Positions 32,117 through 41,117 of a stretch of DNA of 64,000 nt are shown piece by piece. The notes beneath the pieces are model-generated. The model made no database searches. It was not told the DNA's origin and saw only the letters and a program-made list of their open reading frames with translations. Position 1 is the stretch's first letter; the number at the start of each line of letters is the position of its first letter. Both the position numbers and the translations under genes were made by a program. The stretch is from assembly GCF_018390605.1 (NCBI RefSeq), contig NZ_JAHBGD010000005.1:310001-374000 (forward strand), written 5' to 3'. The stretch comes from Ancylobacter defluvii. Its GTDB lineage: Bacteria > Pseudomonadota > Alphaproteobacteria > Rhizobiales > Xanthobacteraceae.

Positions 32117-33904
32117 ATGACCGCCGGTACACATGCCGAGTTCGACCCCTACCTGACCGCGATCATCGCCAATCGCGTCGACGGCATCGTGCGCGAGATG
32201 ACGCATACGCTGCTGCGCGCCGCCCGCTCGGCGGTGATCAACAGCGCCCGCGACTTCAGCTGCTCGATCTGCACCGGCGACAATCAGCTGCTCGCCTCCG
32301 CCGAAGGCCTGCCGATCCACATCTTCGGCAGCCACATGCAGACCCGCGCCATGGCCGACTTCCATGGCGCCGATATCCGCGAAGGCGATTGCTACCTGCA
32401 CAACGACCCGTATTCCGGCAACACCCACGCCGCCGACCACACCTTTCTGGTGCCGGTGTTCTTCGAAGGCGAGCACCTGTTCACCACCGTCGCCAAGGCG
32501 CACCAGGCCGATATCGGCAATGCGCTGCCCACCACCTATTCCGCCACCGCCCGCGATCAGTACGAGGAAGGCGCTCTCATCTTCCCGGCGGTGCGGGTTC
32601 AGCGCGACTATGTGACCGACGAGAATGTCGTGCGCATGTGCCGCTCGCGCATTCGCGTGCCCTCGCAATGGTATGGCGACTTCCTGGCCGGCATCGGCTG
32701 TGCCCGCGTCGGCGAGCGGCGGCTGAAGGAGCTGTGCGACAAATATGGCAAGGAGCGCATCAAGGTCTTCATCCGCGACTGGCTGGACTATTCCGAGCAG
32801 CGCATGGTGCAGGCGATCCGCAAGCTGCCGGCCGCGACCCTGACCAATACTGGCGCGCACGATCCTTTCGGTACCCTGTTGCCGGACGGCATACCGCTGA
32901 AGGTGACGGTGAGGATCCAGCCCGATGAAGGCCTGATCGATCTCGACCTCACCGACAATGTTGACAATGTCGATTGCGGTTTCAACGAGAGCGAGGCCTG
33001 CGCCACCTCCTCGACGGTGGCGGGGGTATTCAACTCGATCGATTCCACCGTGCCGCGCAATTCCGGCTCCTTCCGCCGCATCAACGTGCATCTGCGGGAT
33101 GGCGCCGTCGCCGGCCGGCCGAAATTCCCGCACAGCTGCTCGGTCGCCACCACCAACATCGCCGACCGGCTGATCAACATCGTGCAGTCGTCCTTCGCGC
33201 AGATCGGCGAAGGCTGGGGGCTGGCGGAGGGCGGCGTCGGCATGGGCGCGGGCTTTGCGGTGATCTCCGGCAAGGATGACCGCAGCGACGACGGCGCCTT
33301 CGTCAACCAGCTGATCATCACCGGCGCCGGCGGGCCGGGTGCGCCGGCGGCGGATGGCTGGCCGACCTACGCGCTGCCGGTGGTCGGCGGGCTGATGTAC
33401 CGCGACAGCGTGGAGATCGACGAGCTCAAGCATCCGATGCGCTTCCATTTCCTGCGCATCCTGCCCGGCACCGGCGGGGCAGGGCGCTTCCGTGGTGCGC
33501 CGGCGATGGAACTCGCCTACGGCCCGACCAAATTCGCCATGGATGTGCTCTGGCCGTGCGACGGTACCCACTACCCGCCAAAGGGCGTGCGCGGCGGGCA
33601 GGACGGCACCTGCGCCCGGCACTTCCGGGTGGAGGCCGACGGCCGCGAGACCGAGCTGCCCAACATCGTCAACCTTCGCCTCGAGAAGGGCGCCTATGTG
33701 CGCGGCAACCACACGTCCGGCGGCGGCTATGGCGATCCCCGGCAGCGCGATCCGCGCCGGGTACTGAAGGACGTCCTCGAAGGCTACGAGACCGAGGCCC
33801 GCGCCCGCGACCTGTACGGCGTCGTGCTCACCGGCCGCATCGAGGACGAGACGCTCGATATCGACAATGAAGCGACCGTCGCCCGTCGCGCCCCGGCGAA
33901 CTGA
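32117..33904 (+). CDS. hyuB: HyuB-type subunit 1 (hydantoinase B/oxoprolinase family)
   Basis: A 595-residue protein. Family landmarks: NRVDGIVREMTHTLLRAARS near 20, GDCYLHNDPYSGNTHAADHTF near 92 (read as DCYLHNDPYSGNTHAAD), RVPSQWYGDFLAG, STVPRNSGSFRRI and the C-terminal GGGYGDPRQRDP. HyuB carries the hydrolytic or carboxyl-transfer half of the enzyme. ATG 32117 has GAGAGGGGAC upstream. It pairs with the preceding HyuA; a small zinc-type protein gene follows 30 bases later. This pair is only distantly like the second pair at 39084-42806, by eye. Confidence 0.9.
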   Translation: MTAGTHAEFDPYLTAIIANRVDGIVREMTHTLLRAARSAVINSARDFSCSICTGDNQLLASAEGLPIHIFGSHMQTRAMADFHGADIREGDCYLHNDPYSGNTHAADHTFLVPVFFEGEHLFTTVAKAHQADIGNALPTTYSATARDQYEEGALIFPAVRVQRDYVTDENVVRMCRSRIRVPSQWYGDFLAGIGCARVGERRLKELCDKYGKERIKVFIRDWLDYSEQRMVQAIRKLPAATLTNTGAHDPFGTLLPDGIPLKVTVRIQPDEGLIDLDLTDNVDNVDCGFNESEACATSSTVAGVFNSIDSTVPRNSGSFRRINVHLRDGAVAGRPKFPHSCSVATTNIADRLINIVQSSFAQIGEGWGLAEGGVGMGAGFAVISGKDDRSDDGAFVNQLIITGAGGPGAPAADGWPTYALPVVGGLMYRDSVEIDELKHPMRFHFLRILPGTGGAGRFRGAPAMELAYGPTKFAMDVLWPCDGTHYPPKGVRGGQDGTCARHFRVEADGRETELPNIVNLRLEKGAYVRGNHTSGGGYGDPRQRDPRRVLKDVLEGYETEARARDLYGVVLTGRIEDETLDIDNEATVARRAPAN

Positions 33905-33934
33905 CGAGCCCCGACCCGCACCCAGGAGAAGAGC

Positions 33935-34126
33935 ATGCGTTTCTCGGCCAACCGCCTCTACATCGAAGCCTATGAGAAGTGCCCGAACTGCGGCGTGCTG
34001 CTCTACGACAATCCGGGCGCCCGCGCGTCCTGGGTGATCCAGAACGGCAAGACCTATTGCTCGCAATGGTGCGTGACCTGGGAAGCCGACCGCGCCGCGC
34101 GGCGGGCATCCGCCCCCACCAGCTGA
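33935..34126 (+). CDS. 63-residue putative zinc-binding protein, possible third subunit
   Basis: Starts at ATG 33935 with a good ribosome site (AGGAGAAGAGC). The protein has two paired cysteine motifs, CPNCG near 16 and CSQWC near 42, a classic spacing for one structural zinc. The middle is GARASWVIQNGKTY and the tail is basic and Ala-rich. I do not recognise a named family. Its place directly after hyuB1 suggests an accessory subunit; acetone and acetophenone carboxylases have extra small zinc-containing subunits, a precedent by analogy only. Confidence 0.75.
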   Translation: MRFSANRLYIEAYEKCPNCGVLLYDNPGARASWVIQNGKTYCSQWCVTWEADRAARRASAPTS

Positions 34127-34252
34127 CGAGCCCGCCTTTCCCCCCTGCGGGGAGCGCTGCCTGCGTGCGTGCGGCCTCCGGCGAAACGACGTCCCCCCTC
34201 GATGTGAACGGTGCGCCACGGGCGCCCCACTCTTGCTGATGGAGCAGACCGG

Positions 34253-35446
34253 ATGAGAAAGTTGCTTTATGCGCTGTTCGGCAGCGTGGTCACCCTGCTG
34301 CCCCTGCAGCCGGCCCGCGCCGCCGACGAGATCACCCTCGGCATGGCCGTCGCCTTCTCCGGCTGGATGGAGGCCTATGACGGCGAGGCCTCCAAGATGG
34401 CGCAGCTCTGGGTCGAGGAGCAGAACGCCAAGGGCGGCGTGCTCGGCAAGAAGATCAAGGTCATCACCGCCGACACCAAGACCGACCGTGTCGAGGGCGC
34501 CAAGGCCGGCAAGCAGCTAGTCGACGCGGGCGCCGACATGCTGCTGGTCTCGGCGGATTACGACTACGGCGCTCCCGCCGCGCTACAGGCGCAGAAGGCC
34601 GGCATCATCTCGGTGTTCATCGGCGCTTCCGACCCCAAGGCCGGGGTGCTCGGCGTCGGCCCGCTCTCCTTCACCGCCAACAACGCCGCCCAGCTCGAGG
34701 GCGCGGTTATGGCCGAGTGGGGCTATGAGAAGAAGGGCCTGCGCAAGGGCTACATGCTGGTCGACGAGACGCTCGAATACAACAAGTCCGCCTGCGCCGG
34801 CTATGAATGGATGCTGCCGCTTAAGAAGGGCGAGCTGGTCGGGCAGGATTCCTTCAAGAGCCAGGATGCCACCATTTCCTCGCAGGTCACCCGCCTGTCG
34901 GAGGCGATCCGCACCAAGGGCGTCGACCACGTCATGCTGTGCTCGGCCAACCCGGCGGCGGCGAGCGCGCTGCGCCAGCTGCGGGCGGCGGGCATTGCCA
35001 TTCCGGTGCTGTCGGCGACCGCGATGGACGGCACCTACTGGGTGAATTCGGTGCCGGGCCTCAAGGATTTCTTCCTGCCGGTGCAGGCGTTGGTGAAGGA
35101 CGATCCGCGTCCGGACGTGAACGCGCTGACCGTTGCCTTCGAGAAGAAATACGGCAAGCCGCCGACCACGCAATACGCCTACCCGATCTATGCCTTCCTG
35201 CAGATGTGGGCAGCGACCGCCGCCAAGATTGGCACCATCGACAGCAAGTCCGTGGTGGCGGCGCTGAACGAGACGAGCGACTTCCCCACCGTGATCGGCC
35301 CGCGCTCCTTCTCGCCCAAGCTGCACATCCAGACCCGGAACCCGATGTTCGTCGTCTCCTATGAGGGCGACAAGGAGACCTCGGTCGGCGAGTGGACGAT
35401 CAGCCAGGCCATTCCCGACCCGGTGCTCTACCGGCTGAAGAAGTAG
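34253..35446 (+). CDS. Branched-chain amino-acid/amide ABC transporter substrate-binding protein (LivJ-type)
   Basis: A 397-residue periplasmic protein with a signal peptide ending at ARA-ADE (about 22). ITLGMAVAFSGWMEAYDGE, read as ITLGMAVAFSGW, is the Peripla_BP_6 start; VEEQNAKGGVLGKKIKVITAD and the YPIYAFLQMWAAT region also fit. It delivers the substrate to the LivFGHM complex encoded next. Because the operon is full of hydantoinase-family enzymes, the ligand may be a cyclic amide, ureide or related compound rather than leucine. ATG 34253 is chosen; GTG 34211 would disrupt the signal peptide. Confidence 0.9.
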   Translation: MRKLLYALFGSVVTLLPLQPARAADEITLGMAVAFSGWMEAYDGEASKMAQLWVEEQNAKGGVLGKKIKVITADTKTDRVEGAKAGKQLVDAGADMLLVSADYDYGAPAALQAQKAGIISVFIGASDPKAGVLGVGPLSFTANNAAQLEGAVMAEWGYEKKGLRKGYMLVDETLEYNKSACAGYEWMLPLKKGELVGQDSFKSQDATISSQVTRLSEAIRTKGVDHVMLCSANPAAASALRQLRAAGIAIPVLSATAMDGTYWVNSVPGLKDFFLPVQALVKDDPRPDVNALTVAFEKKYGKPPTTQYAYPIYAFLQMWAATAAKIGTIDSKSVVAALNETSDFPTVIGPRSFSPKLHIQTRNPMFVVSYEGDKETSVGEWTISQAIPDPVLYRLKK

Positions 35447-35461
35447 CTGCCGCGCCGCTTC

Positions 35462-35486
35462 CGGCCGGCGGACACCCCGCCGGCCG
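35462..35486 (+). promoter_or_regulatory. Intercistronic stem-loop after the binding-protein gene
   Basis: CGGCCGGCGG-ACACC-CCGCCGGCCG forms a perfect 10-base-pair stem with a 5-base loop, 16 bases after the binding-protein stop and before the first ATPase gene. No T-run follows. Such hairpins commonly protect the upstream message or cause partial termination so that binding protein exceeds membrane components. Confidence 0.7.
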
Positions 35487-35509
35487 TCCCGCAACCGCAG
35501 GATGCCCGG

Positions 35510-36292
35510 ATGAGCGAAACTCCCGCCTTCATCGAGCCGCCCTCGCTCGGCGTCGATCGCGCGCTGACCAATGCGGCGACGCTCGCCGCCGAGGGGCTGT
35601 CGGTGCGCTTCAGCGGCCTGCTGGCGATTTCGGACGTCACCATCCGGCAGGCGCGCCACGAGATCCTCGGGCTAATCGGGCCGAACGGCGCCGGCAAGAC
35701 CACACTCGTCAACTGCCTGACCGGCTTCCAGAAGCCGAGCGAGGGGCGGGTGATGCTGGGTGACGAGGACACCGCCGGCTGGTCGGCGGCGCGCTTCCGC
35801 GCCCATGGCATCGCCCGCACCTTTCAGGCGGGACGGCTGTTCAAGGACATGACCGTGGCCGAGAACGTCGAGGTGACCGGCGTCGGCCTCGGCCTCGGCC
35901 TGAAGGCGGCGCGCGAGCACGCGATGGCGATGCTCGGCTGGATCGGCCTTGCCGACAAGGCGCGGGCCAAGGCCGGCACGCTCGCCTATACCGACCAGCG
36001 CCGGCTGGGCATCGCCCGGGCGCTGGTGCTGTCGCCGGCGTTCATCCTGCTCGACGAGCCGGCGGCCGGCATGTCGGACGCTGAATGCGAGGAACTGATG
36101 ACCCTCGTCTCCGCGATACCCAAGACCTTCACCTCCGGCGTGCTGCTGATCGAGCACAATATGCGGGTGGTGATGGGCATCAGCCACCGGGTGCAGGTGC
36201 TCGATGGCGGCAAGACGCTCGCCGAGGGTTTGCCGGCGGAAATCCAGAAGCATGAGGCGGTGATGGCCGCCTATCTCGGCATGGAGGCCTGA
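35510..36292 (+). CDS. ABC transporter ATPase, LivG-type
   Basis: A 260-residue ATPase. Walker A GPNGAGKTT near 64, signature region TLAYTDQRRLGIARALVL near 160 and Walker B FILLDEPAAGMSD near 182; the loose signature (AYTDQRR) is normal for LivG. An N-terminal tail of about 25 residues precedes the domain. It energises the LivH/LivM permease with the LivF-type ATPase, whose ATG shares one base with this stop (TGATG). Confidence 0.92.
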   Translation: MSETPAFIEPPSLGVDRALTNAATLAAEGLSVRFSGLLAISDVTIRQARHEILGLIGPNGAGKTTLVNCLTGFQKPSEGRVMLGDEDTAGWSAARFRAHGIARTFQAGRLFKDMTVAENVEVTGVGLGLGLKAAREHAMAMLGWIGLADKARAKAGTLAYTDQRRLGIARALVLSPAFILLDEPAAGMSDAECEELMTLVSAIPKTFTSGVLLIEHNMRVVMGISHRVQVLDGGKTLAEGLPAEIQKHEAVMAAYLGMEA

Positions 36293-37041
36293 TGGGCGCG
36301 CTCCTCACCATCGACGACGTGCATGTGCGCTATGGCGATCTCGTCGCCCTGCGCGACGTGTCGCTCACCGTGGCGCAGGGCGAGGTGGTCTGCGTCATCG
36401 GCCCCAACGGCGCCGGCAAGTCGACCCTGCTGGCGGCGGTCGCCGGCGGCGTGACGCCCTGGCGCGGCTCGATCCGCTTCGGCGACACCGAGGTGGTGGG
36501 TCTGCGACCCGAGGTCGTCGCCCGGCAGGGGCTTTCGCTGGTGCCGGAAGGACGGCACATCTTCGGCACGCTGACCGTCGACGAGAACCTGCGGATCGGC
36601 GGTTTCATCCACAAGGGCCGCGCCGACGCCAAGGCGGATTACGAGCGGCTGCTCGAACTGTTTCCCCGACTGCGCGAGCGGCTGAACTTTCCCGCCGGGC
36701 GGCTGTCGGGCGGCGAGCAGCAGATGCTGGCGGTCGCCCGCGCGGTCATGACCCGGCCCCGCCTGCTGCTGGTGGACGAGCCTTCGCTTGGCCTCGCCCC
36801 GCGCATCGTCGACCAGATCTACGAGATCCTGCTCGACCTGCGCCAGCGCGAGGGTCTGACGCTGGTGATCAACGAGCAGAGCTCCAACCGCATCCTGAAG
36901 CATGCCGACCGCATCTATGTGCTGCGCGGCGGGCGCATCCAGCTGGAAGGCCGCGCCGCCGATCTCGCCGATGGCGAGGCGATCCGCAGCGCCTATTTCG
37001 GCTTCGGCTCCCCGGCGACCCTGGAGGGAGTGACCCCATGA
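36292..37041 (+). CDS. ABC transporter ATPase, LivF-type
   Basis: A 249-residue ATPase. Walker A GPNGAGKST near 37, signature LSGGEQQMLAVARA near 138, Walker B LLLVDEPSLGLAP near 157. The second nucleotide-binding subunit of the same importer. Start overlaps livG by one base, stop overlaps the permease gene by four, so the ATPases and permeases are coupled. Confidence 0.92.
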   Translation: MGALLTIDDVHVRYGDLVALRDVSLTVAQGEVVCVIGPNGAGKSTLLAAVAGGVTPWRGSIRFGDTEVVGLRPEVVARQGLSLVPEGRHIFGTLTVDENLRIGGFIHKGRADAKADYERLLELFPRLRERLNFPAGRLSGGEQQMLAVARAVMTRPRLLLVDEPSLGLAPRIVDQIYEILLDLRQREGLTLVINEQSSNRILKHADRIYVLRGGRIQLEGRAADLADGEAIRSAYFGFGSPATLEGVTP

Positions 37042-37952
37042 TCGGGTTCCTGCAAAACCTCATCGACGCCGTCAGTCTCGGCAGCATCTACGCCTTGACC
37101 GCGCTCGGCATCGGGCTGCTGTTCGGCATATTGCGGCTGATCAACTTCGCCCATGGCGACTACATCACCATCGGCGCCTATGCGCTGATCGTCCCTTCCG
37201 CCGACGTGACGGCCCGCCTGCTCATCGGCGATCTGCCGCTCATCGTGATGACGCCGCTGATCTGCCTCATCGTCGTGGTGGCGGCGCTGCTCTCCGACGT
37301 GCTGGTGTTCCGGCCGCTGCGCCGCGCTTCCTCGCCGACATTGATGATCGCCTCCTTCGCCGTCAGCTACATCATCCAGAACGGGGTGATGATGCTTTAC
37401 GGCGCGCGGCCCAAGGCTGTGGACCTGTGGAGCGGCGCCAACACCCAGATCCTGATCGGCGACCTCCGGGTGCCGATGCTGCAGCTGATCATCCTCGTGG
37501 TCACGCTGGTGCTGATGACGACGCTGACGCTGTTCCTGAGGAAGACCCCCTACGGCATCCAGATGCGCGCCGCCGCCGAGGATTTCCGCATGGCGACCTA
37601 TCTCGGCGTGCGCGGCAACCTCGTCATCGGCCTCGCCTTCGCCATCAGCGGTATCCTCGCGGCGGCGGTGTCGCTGCTCTACACCACGCAATCCGGCTCG
37701 CTCAGTCACACCATGGGTCTGCCGCTCGCCCTGTTCGCCTTCGTAGCGGTGGTGGTGGGCGGCATGGGCAGCCTGGTCGGCGCGGTGGTGGGCGGCTTCA
37801 CCATCGGCATCATCGTGACCATGCTCCAGGCCTATCTGCCGCCTGAGCTGCGCGCCTTTCGCGACGCCTTTGCCTTCGCCTTCGTCATTCTGGTGCTGCT
37901 GGTGCGGCCGGCCGGGCTGGTGCCGTCGCGCACCAGCTTCGAGCGCGTGTGA
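37038..37952 (+). CDS. ABC transporter permease, LivH-type
   Basis: A 304-residue membrane protein with about eight segments. The start FLQNLIDAVSLGSIYALTALGIGLLFGI is typical of LivH (read as SLGSIYALTALGIGL), and the EAA-like loop is TYLGVRGNLVIGLAFAISG near 190. GGMGSLVGAVVGG near 238 is also conserved. It forms the channel with the LivM-type subunit. Confidence 0.92.
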   Translation: MIGFLQNLIDAVSLGSIYALTALGIGLLFGILRLINFAHGDYITIGAYALIVPSADVTARLLIGDLPLIVMTPLICLIVVVAALLSDVLVFRPLRRASSPTLMIASFAVSYIIQNGVMMLYGARPKAVDLWSGANTQILIGDLRVPMLQLIILVVTLVLMTTLTLFLRKTPYGIQMRAAAEDFRMATYLGVRGNLVIGLAFAISGILAAAVSLLYTTQSGSLSHTMGLPLALFAFVAVVVGGMGSLVGAVVGGFTIGIIVTMLQAYLPPELRAFRDAFAFAFVILVLLVRPAGLVPSRTSFERV

Positions 37953-37964
37953 GGAGTGGGAGCG

Positions 37965-39044
37965 ATGCGCGATTTCCTGATCCGCCACCAGACGCCGGCG
38001 CTGCTGGTCGCCGGGCTGGTCGTCGTCACCGTGCTGGGAGTGCTGACCGGCAACGAGACGGTGCAGGTGACGCTGACCGAGATGTTCATCCGCCTCGTGG
38101 TGGTCGTCGGGCTGTGGGTGTTCATCGGCAATTCCGGCATCATCTCCTTCGGCCATATCGGCTTCATGGGCGTCGGCGCCTATGCGGCCGCCTGGGCCTC
38201 CGCCGAGCCGGGCTTCAAGCAGATCATGCTATCCGGCCTGCCGGTGTTCCTGCAGGAAAACCAGTATCCCTTCGCCTTCGCCATCATCGGGGCGACGCTG
38301 CTGCCGGCGCTGGTCGCGCTGCTGCTCGGCATCGCGCTGATGCGGCTTGCCGGCACCGCCGCCTCGATCGCCACCTTCGCGGTGCTGATGATCGTCAACA
38401 GCGTCTATGCCAATTGGGATTCCGTCACCGCGGGTTCCTCCTCCATCATCGGCATCCCGACGGTGGTCGGGCCGTGGGTGGCCGTCGGCTTCGCCGCCGG
38501 CGCAGTGGTCACCGCCTATCTGTTCCAGGTCTCCCGCCTTGGCCTGATGCTGCGCGCCTCGCGCGACGACGAGGTGGCCGCGCGCGCCTCGGCGGTGGAG
38601 GTGAAGCGGATGCGGCTGGTCGCCTTCGTGCTCAGCGCCGCCATCGCCGGCGCCGGTGGCGGGCTCTATGCGCAGTTCCTCGGCATCCTCACCATCGACC
38701 CGTTCTATCTCGGGCTCACCTTCATCACCCTCGCCATGCTGGTGGTGGGGGGCATGTCGAGCCTTTCGGGCGCGGTGGCCGGGGTGTTCGCGGTGACCAT
38801 CATCGTCGAGCTGCTGCGGATCGCCGAGCGAGGCGTTTCGCTTGGCGCGCTCGACCTCGGGCTGCCGCTCGGCAGCCAGGAGATCGGTCTCGGCGTGCTG
38901 ATGGCGCTGATCCTGATCTTCCGTCCCAACGGCCTCTCCAACGGGCGCGAGCTGGTCTGGCCAGGCGCCGCCCCGGCCGCCAAGGCCCCGGCCGGCCGCA
39001 CCTTATCACCCGAGCTGACCGGCGATGCCGCGCCGTCGCCGTGA
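37965..39044 (+). CDS. ABC transporter permease, LivM-type
   Basis: A 359-residue membrane protein with about nine segments and the LivM pattern GNSGIISFGHIGFMGVGAYA (read as SFGHIGFMGVGAYA) near 52 and SRDDEVAARASAVEVKRMRL near 195, the cytosolic loop toward the ATPase. ATG 37965 is preferred to GTG 37956 because TGAGGAG then sits at the right distance. The last 30 residues are an Ala/Pro-rich tail. Last transporter gene; the second hydantoinase-family pair follows after 39 bases. Confidence 0.92.
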   Translation: MRDFLIRHQTPALLVAGLVVVTVLGVLTGNETVQVTLTEMFIRLVVVVGLWVFIGNSGIISFGHIGFMGVGAYAAAWASAEPGFKQIMLSGLPVFLQENQYPFAFAIIGATLLPALVALLLGIALMRLAGTAASIATFAVLMIVNSVYANWDSVTAGSSSIIGIPTVVGPWVAVGFAAGAVVTAYLFQVSRLGLMLRASRDDEVAARASAVEVKRMRLVAFVLSAAIAGAGGGLYAQFLGILTIDPFYLGLTFITLAMLVVGGMSSLSGAVAGVFAVTIIVELLRIAERGVSLGALDLGLPLGSQEIGLGVLMALILIFRPNGLSNGRELVWPGAAPAAKAPAGRTLSPELTGDAAPSP

Positions 39045-39083
39045 TCACCATCCTTCCGACATTCGAGACAAAGGGCAGAAACG

Positions 39084-41105
39084 ATGAGCACCAGATTCGG
39101 CGTCGACATCGGCGGCACCTTCACCGATTTCGTCGCCTATGACGAAGTCGGTCGCACCCTCAAGGCCTGGAAGAACCTGTCGACGCCGGAAAACCCGATC
39201 CAGGGCATCATGACCGGGCTGCGGACGTTCGGCGATCTCGACGCCATCGAGGCGGTGCGCCTTGGCACCACGGTCGCTACCAACGCGCTGCTGGAGGGCA
39301 AGGGAGCCCGCGTCGCCTATGTCACCACGGCAGGGTTCCGTGACATCCCGTTCATCGGCCGCGGCAACCGCAAGCATCACTACGACCTCGCCTGGGTGAA
39401 GCTGAAGCCCTTCCTCAAGCGCCGCGACGCGCACGAGATCCGCGAGCGGATCGACGCAAGCGGCAGCGTGGCCGAGCCGCTGGACGAGGAGGGCGTCGCG
39501 CGCCTCTCCGACCAGCTGCGCGAGGCCGGCGAGATCGAGGCGGTCGCGGTGGTGCTGCTGCATTCCTACCTCACGCCTGTGCATGAGCGGCGAGTGAAGG
39601 AGATTTTCGCCGAGCACCTGCCGGGCGTGCCGGTGTCGATCTCCTACGATGTGCTGCCGAAGTGGAAGGAGCATTTCCGCGCCTCCACCACCATCTGCGA
39701 CGCCTTCATCAAGCCAGTGGTGGCGCGCCAGCTCGGCTCGATGCGCGCCGAACTCGACGCCAACGGCATGCGCGCGCCGGTGGTGGTGATGCGCTCCAAT
39801 GGCGGCGAGATGAGCCTCGCGGGGGCGGTGGAGGCGCCGATCCAGATCGCGGTGTCCGGTCCTACCGGCGGGGTGATCGCCGCCAAGCGTACCTCCGAGC
39901 TGCTGGGCCTTCGCAATCTCGTCACGCTAGACATGGGCGGCACCTCCACCGATGTCTCCACCGTGGTCGACGGCAAGGAGAAGTTCACCACCGATTTCGA
40001 GATCGAGTGGGGCCGCCCGATCCAGATCCCGATGATCGACATCCGCACCATCGGCGCCGGCGGCGGCTCCATCGCGCGGATCGATGCCGGCGGCATGCTG
40101 GTGGTCGGGCCGGAGAGCGCCGGCGCCAATCCGGGCCCGGCCTGCTACGGGCGCGGCGGCACGCTGCCGACCGTCACCGACGCCAATGTGCTGCTGGGCC
40201 GCATCAGCCCGGACAATTTCCTCGGCGGGTCGATGGCGCTCGACCGCGAGGCTGCGGCCAAGGCGGTGCAGCCGATCGCCGAAACGCTGGGCCAGTCCAT
40301 CGAGGAGGTGGCCTTCGCCATCGTGCGCATCGCCAACAACAACATGGTCGGCGCGCTGCACACCGTGCTGACCGAACAGGGGCTCGACCCGCGCGATTTC
40401 ACCCTGGTCACCTTCGGCGGTGCCGGGCCGCTGCATGTCAGCGATCTGATGGAGGAGGCCTCGATTCCCAACGGTCTGGTACCCAACTTCCCCGGACAGT
40501 TCTCCGCCTTCGGCTTCACCATGGCGGATGCGCGCGTCGATCGCTACCGCACCGTGCAGCTCAACTCGCGACGCTTCGACCGCGCGCGGGCGGCGGCGGC
40601 GATGGCCTCGCTGATCGAGGAATGCCGTGCCGAGCTGGCGACGCAGGGCCATGCGGATGCCGGCGTCACCTGCAGCGTCGAGATGCGCTATCTCGGCCAG
40701 AACTACGAGCTGGAGATCCCGGTCGAGGCGGAAAGCTTCTCCGACGAGGAAGTCGCCGCCATCCTCGAGACCTTCCATGCCCAGCACGAGGCGCGCTTCG
40801 GTTTTCGGCTCGCCGATCATGTCGAGATCGTCAACTTCCTTGTCACCGGCACAGCCCGCACCGGTTCGCTGGAATTTCCTCTGGTCGGGTCGGCCGACGC
40901 CACATTGTCGGTGCGCTCGCGCCGGCCGGTATGGTTCGCCGGCGGCTGGCGCGACACGCCGATCTACGACCGGGCGGACCTGAAGGAGGGGCACCTCGTC
41001 GAAGGGCCGGCCCTGGTGGAGGAGAACGCCTCCGTCACCGTGCTGAACCCCGGCATGACGCTCAGCGTCGACCGCTACGGCAACCTTCTCATTTCGGCCA
41101 ACTAG
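39084..41105 (+). CDS. hyuA: HyuA-type subunit 2 (hydantoinase/oxoprolinase/carboxylase family)
   Basis: A 673-residue ASKHA-fold protein. ATP loops are DIGGTFTDFVAYDE at the N-terminus and DMGGTSTDVSTVVDGKEKF near 285; VVMRSNGGEMS, SGPTGGVIAAKRTSELLG and TFGGAGPLHVSDLMEE are all canonical. This is the more standard HyuA of the window, close to N-methylhydantoinase or acetophenone-carboxylase alpha-type sequences. ATG 39084 follows AGGGCAGAAACG. Forms a pair with the gene 12 bases downstream. Shares only the general family pattern with the first HyuA, so it is not a recent duplication. Confidence 0.92.
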   Translation: MSTRFGVDIGGTFTDFVAYDEVGRTLKAWKNLSTPENPIQGIMTGLRTFGDLDAIEAVRLGTTVATNALLEGKGARVAYVTTAGFRDIPFIGRGNRKHHYDLAWVKLKPFLKRRDAHEIRERIDASGSVAEPLDEEGVARLSDQLREAGEIEAVAVVLLHSYLTPVHERRVKEIFAEHLPGVPVSISYDVLPKWKEHFRASTTICDAFIKPVVARQLGSMRAELDANGMRAPVVVMRSNGGEMSLAGAVEAPIQIAVSGPTGGVIAAKRTSELLGLRNLVTLDMGGTSTDVSTVVDGKEKFTTDFEIEWGRPIQIPMIDIRTIGAGGGSIARIDAGGMLVVGPESAGANPGPACYGRGGTLPTVTDANVLLGRISPDNFLGGSMALDREAAAKAVQPIAETLGQSIEEVAFAIVRIANNNMVGALHTVLTEQGLDPRDFTLVTFGGAGPLHVSDLMEEASIPNGLVPNFPGQFSAFGFTMADARVDRYRTVQLNSRRFDRARAAAAMASLIEECRAELATQGHADAGVTCSVEMRYLGQNYELEIPVEAESFSDEEVAAILETFHAQHEARFGFRLADHVEIVNFLVTGTARTGSLEFPLVGSADATLSVRSRRPVWFAGGWRDTPIYDRADLKEGHLVEGPALVEENASVTVLNPGMTLSVDRYGNLLISAN

Positions 41106-41117
41106 GAGGTCCTGCAC

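Noticed and set aside
29967-32132. Minus-strand frame of 721 codons opposite hyuA1
   Set aside because: Gly/Asp/Arg/His-rich backwards reading of a gene with intact ATP-binding motifs.
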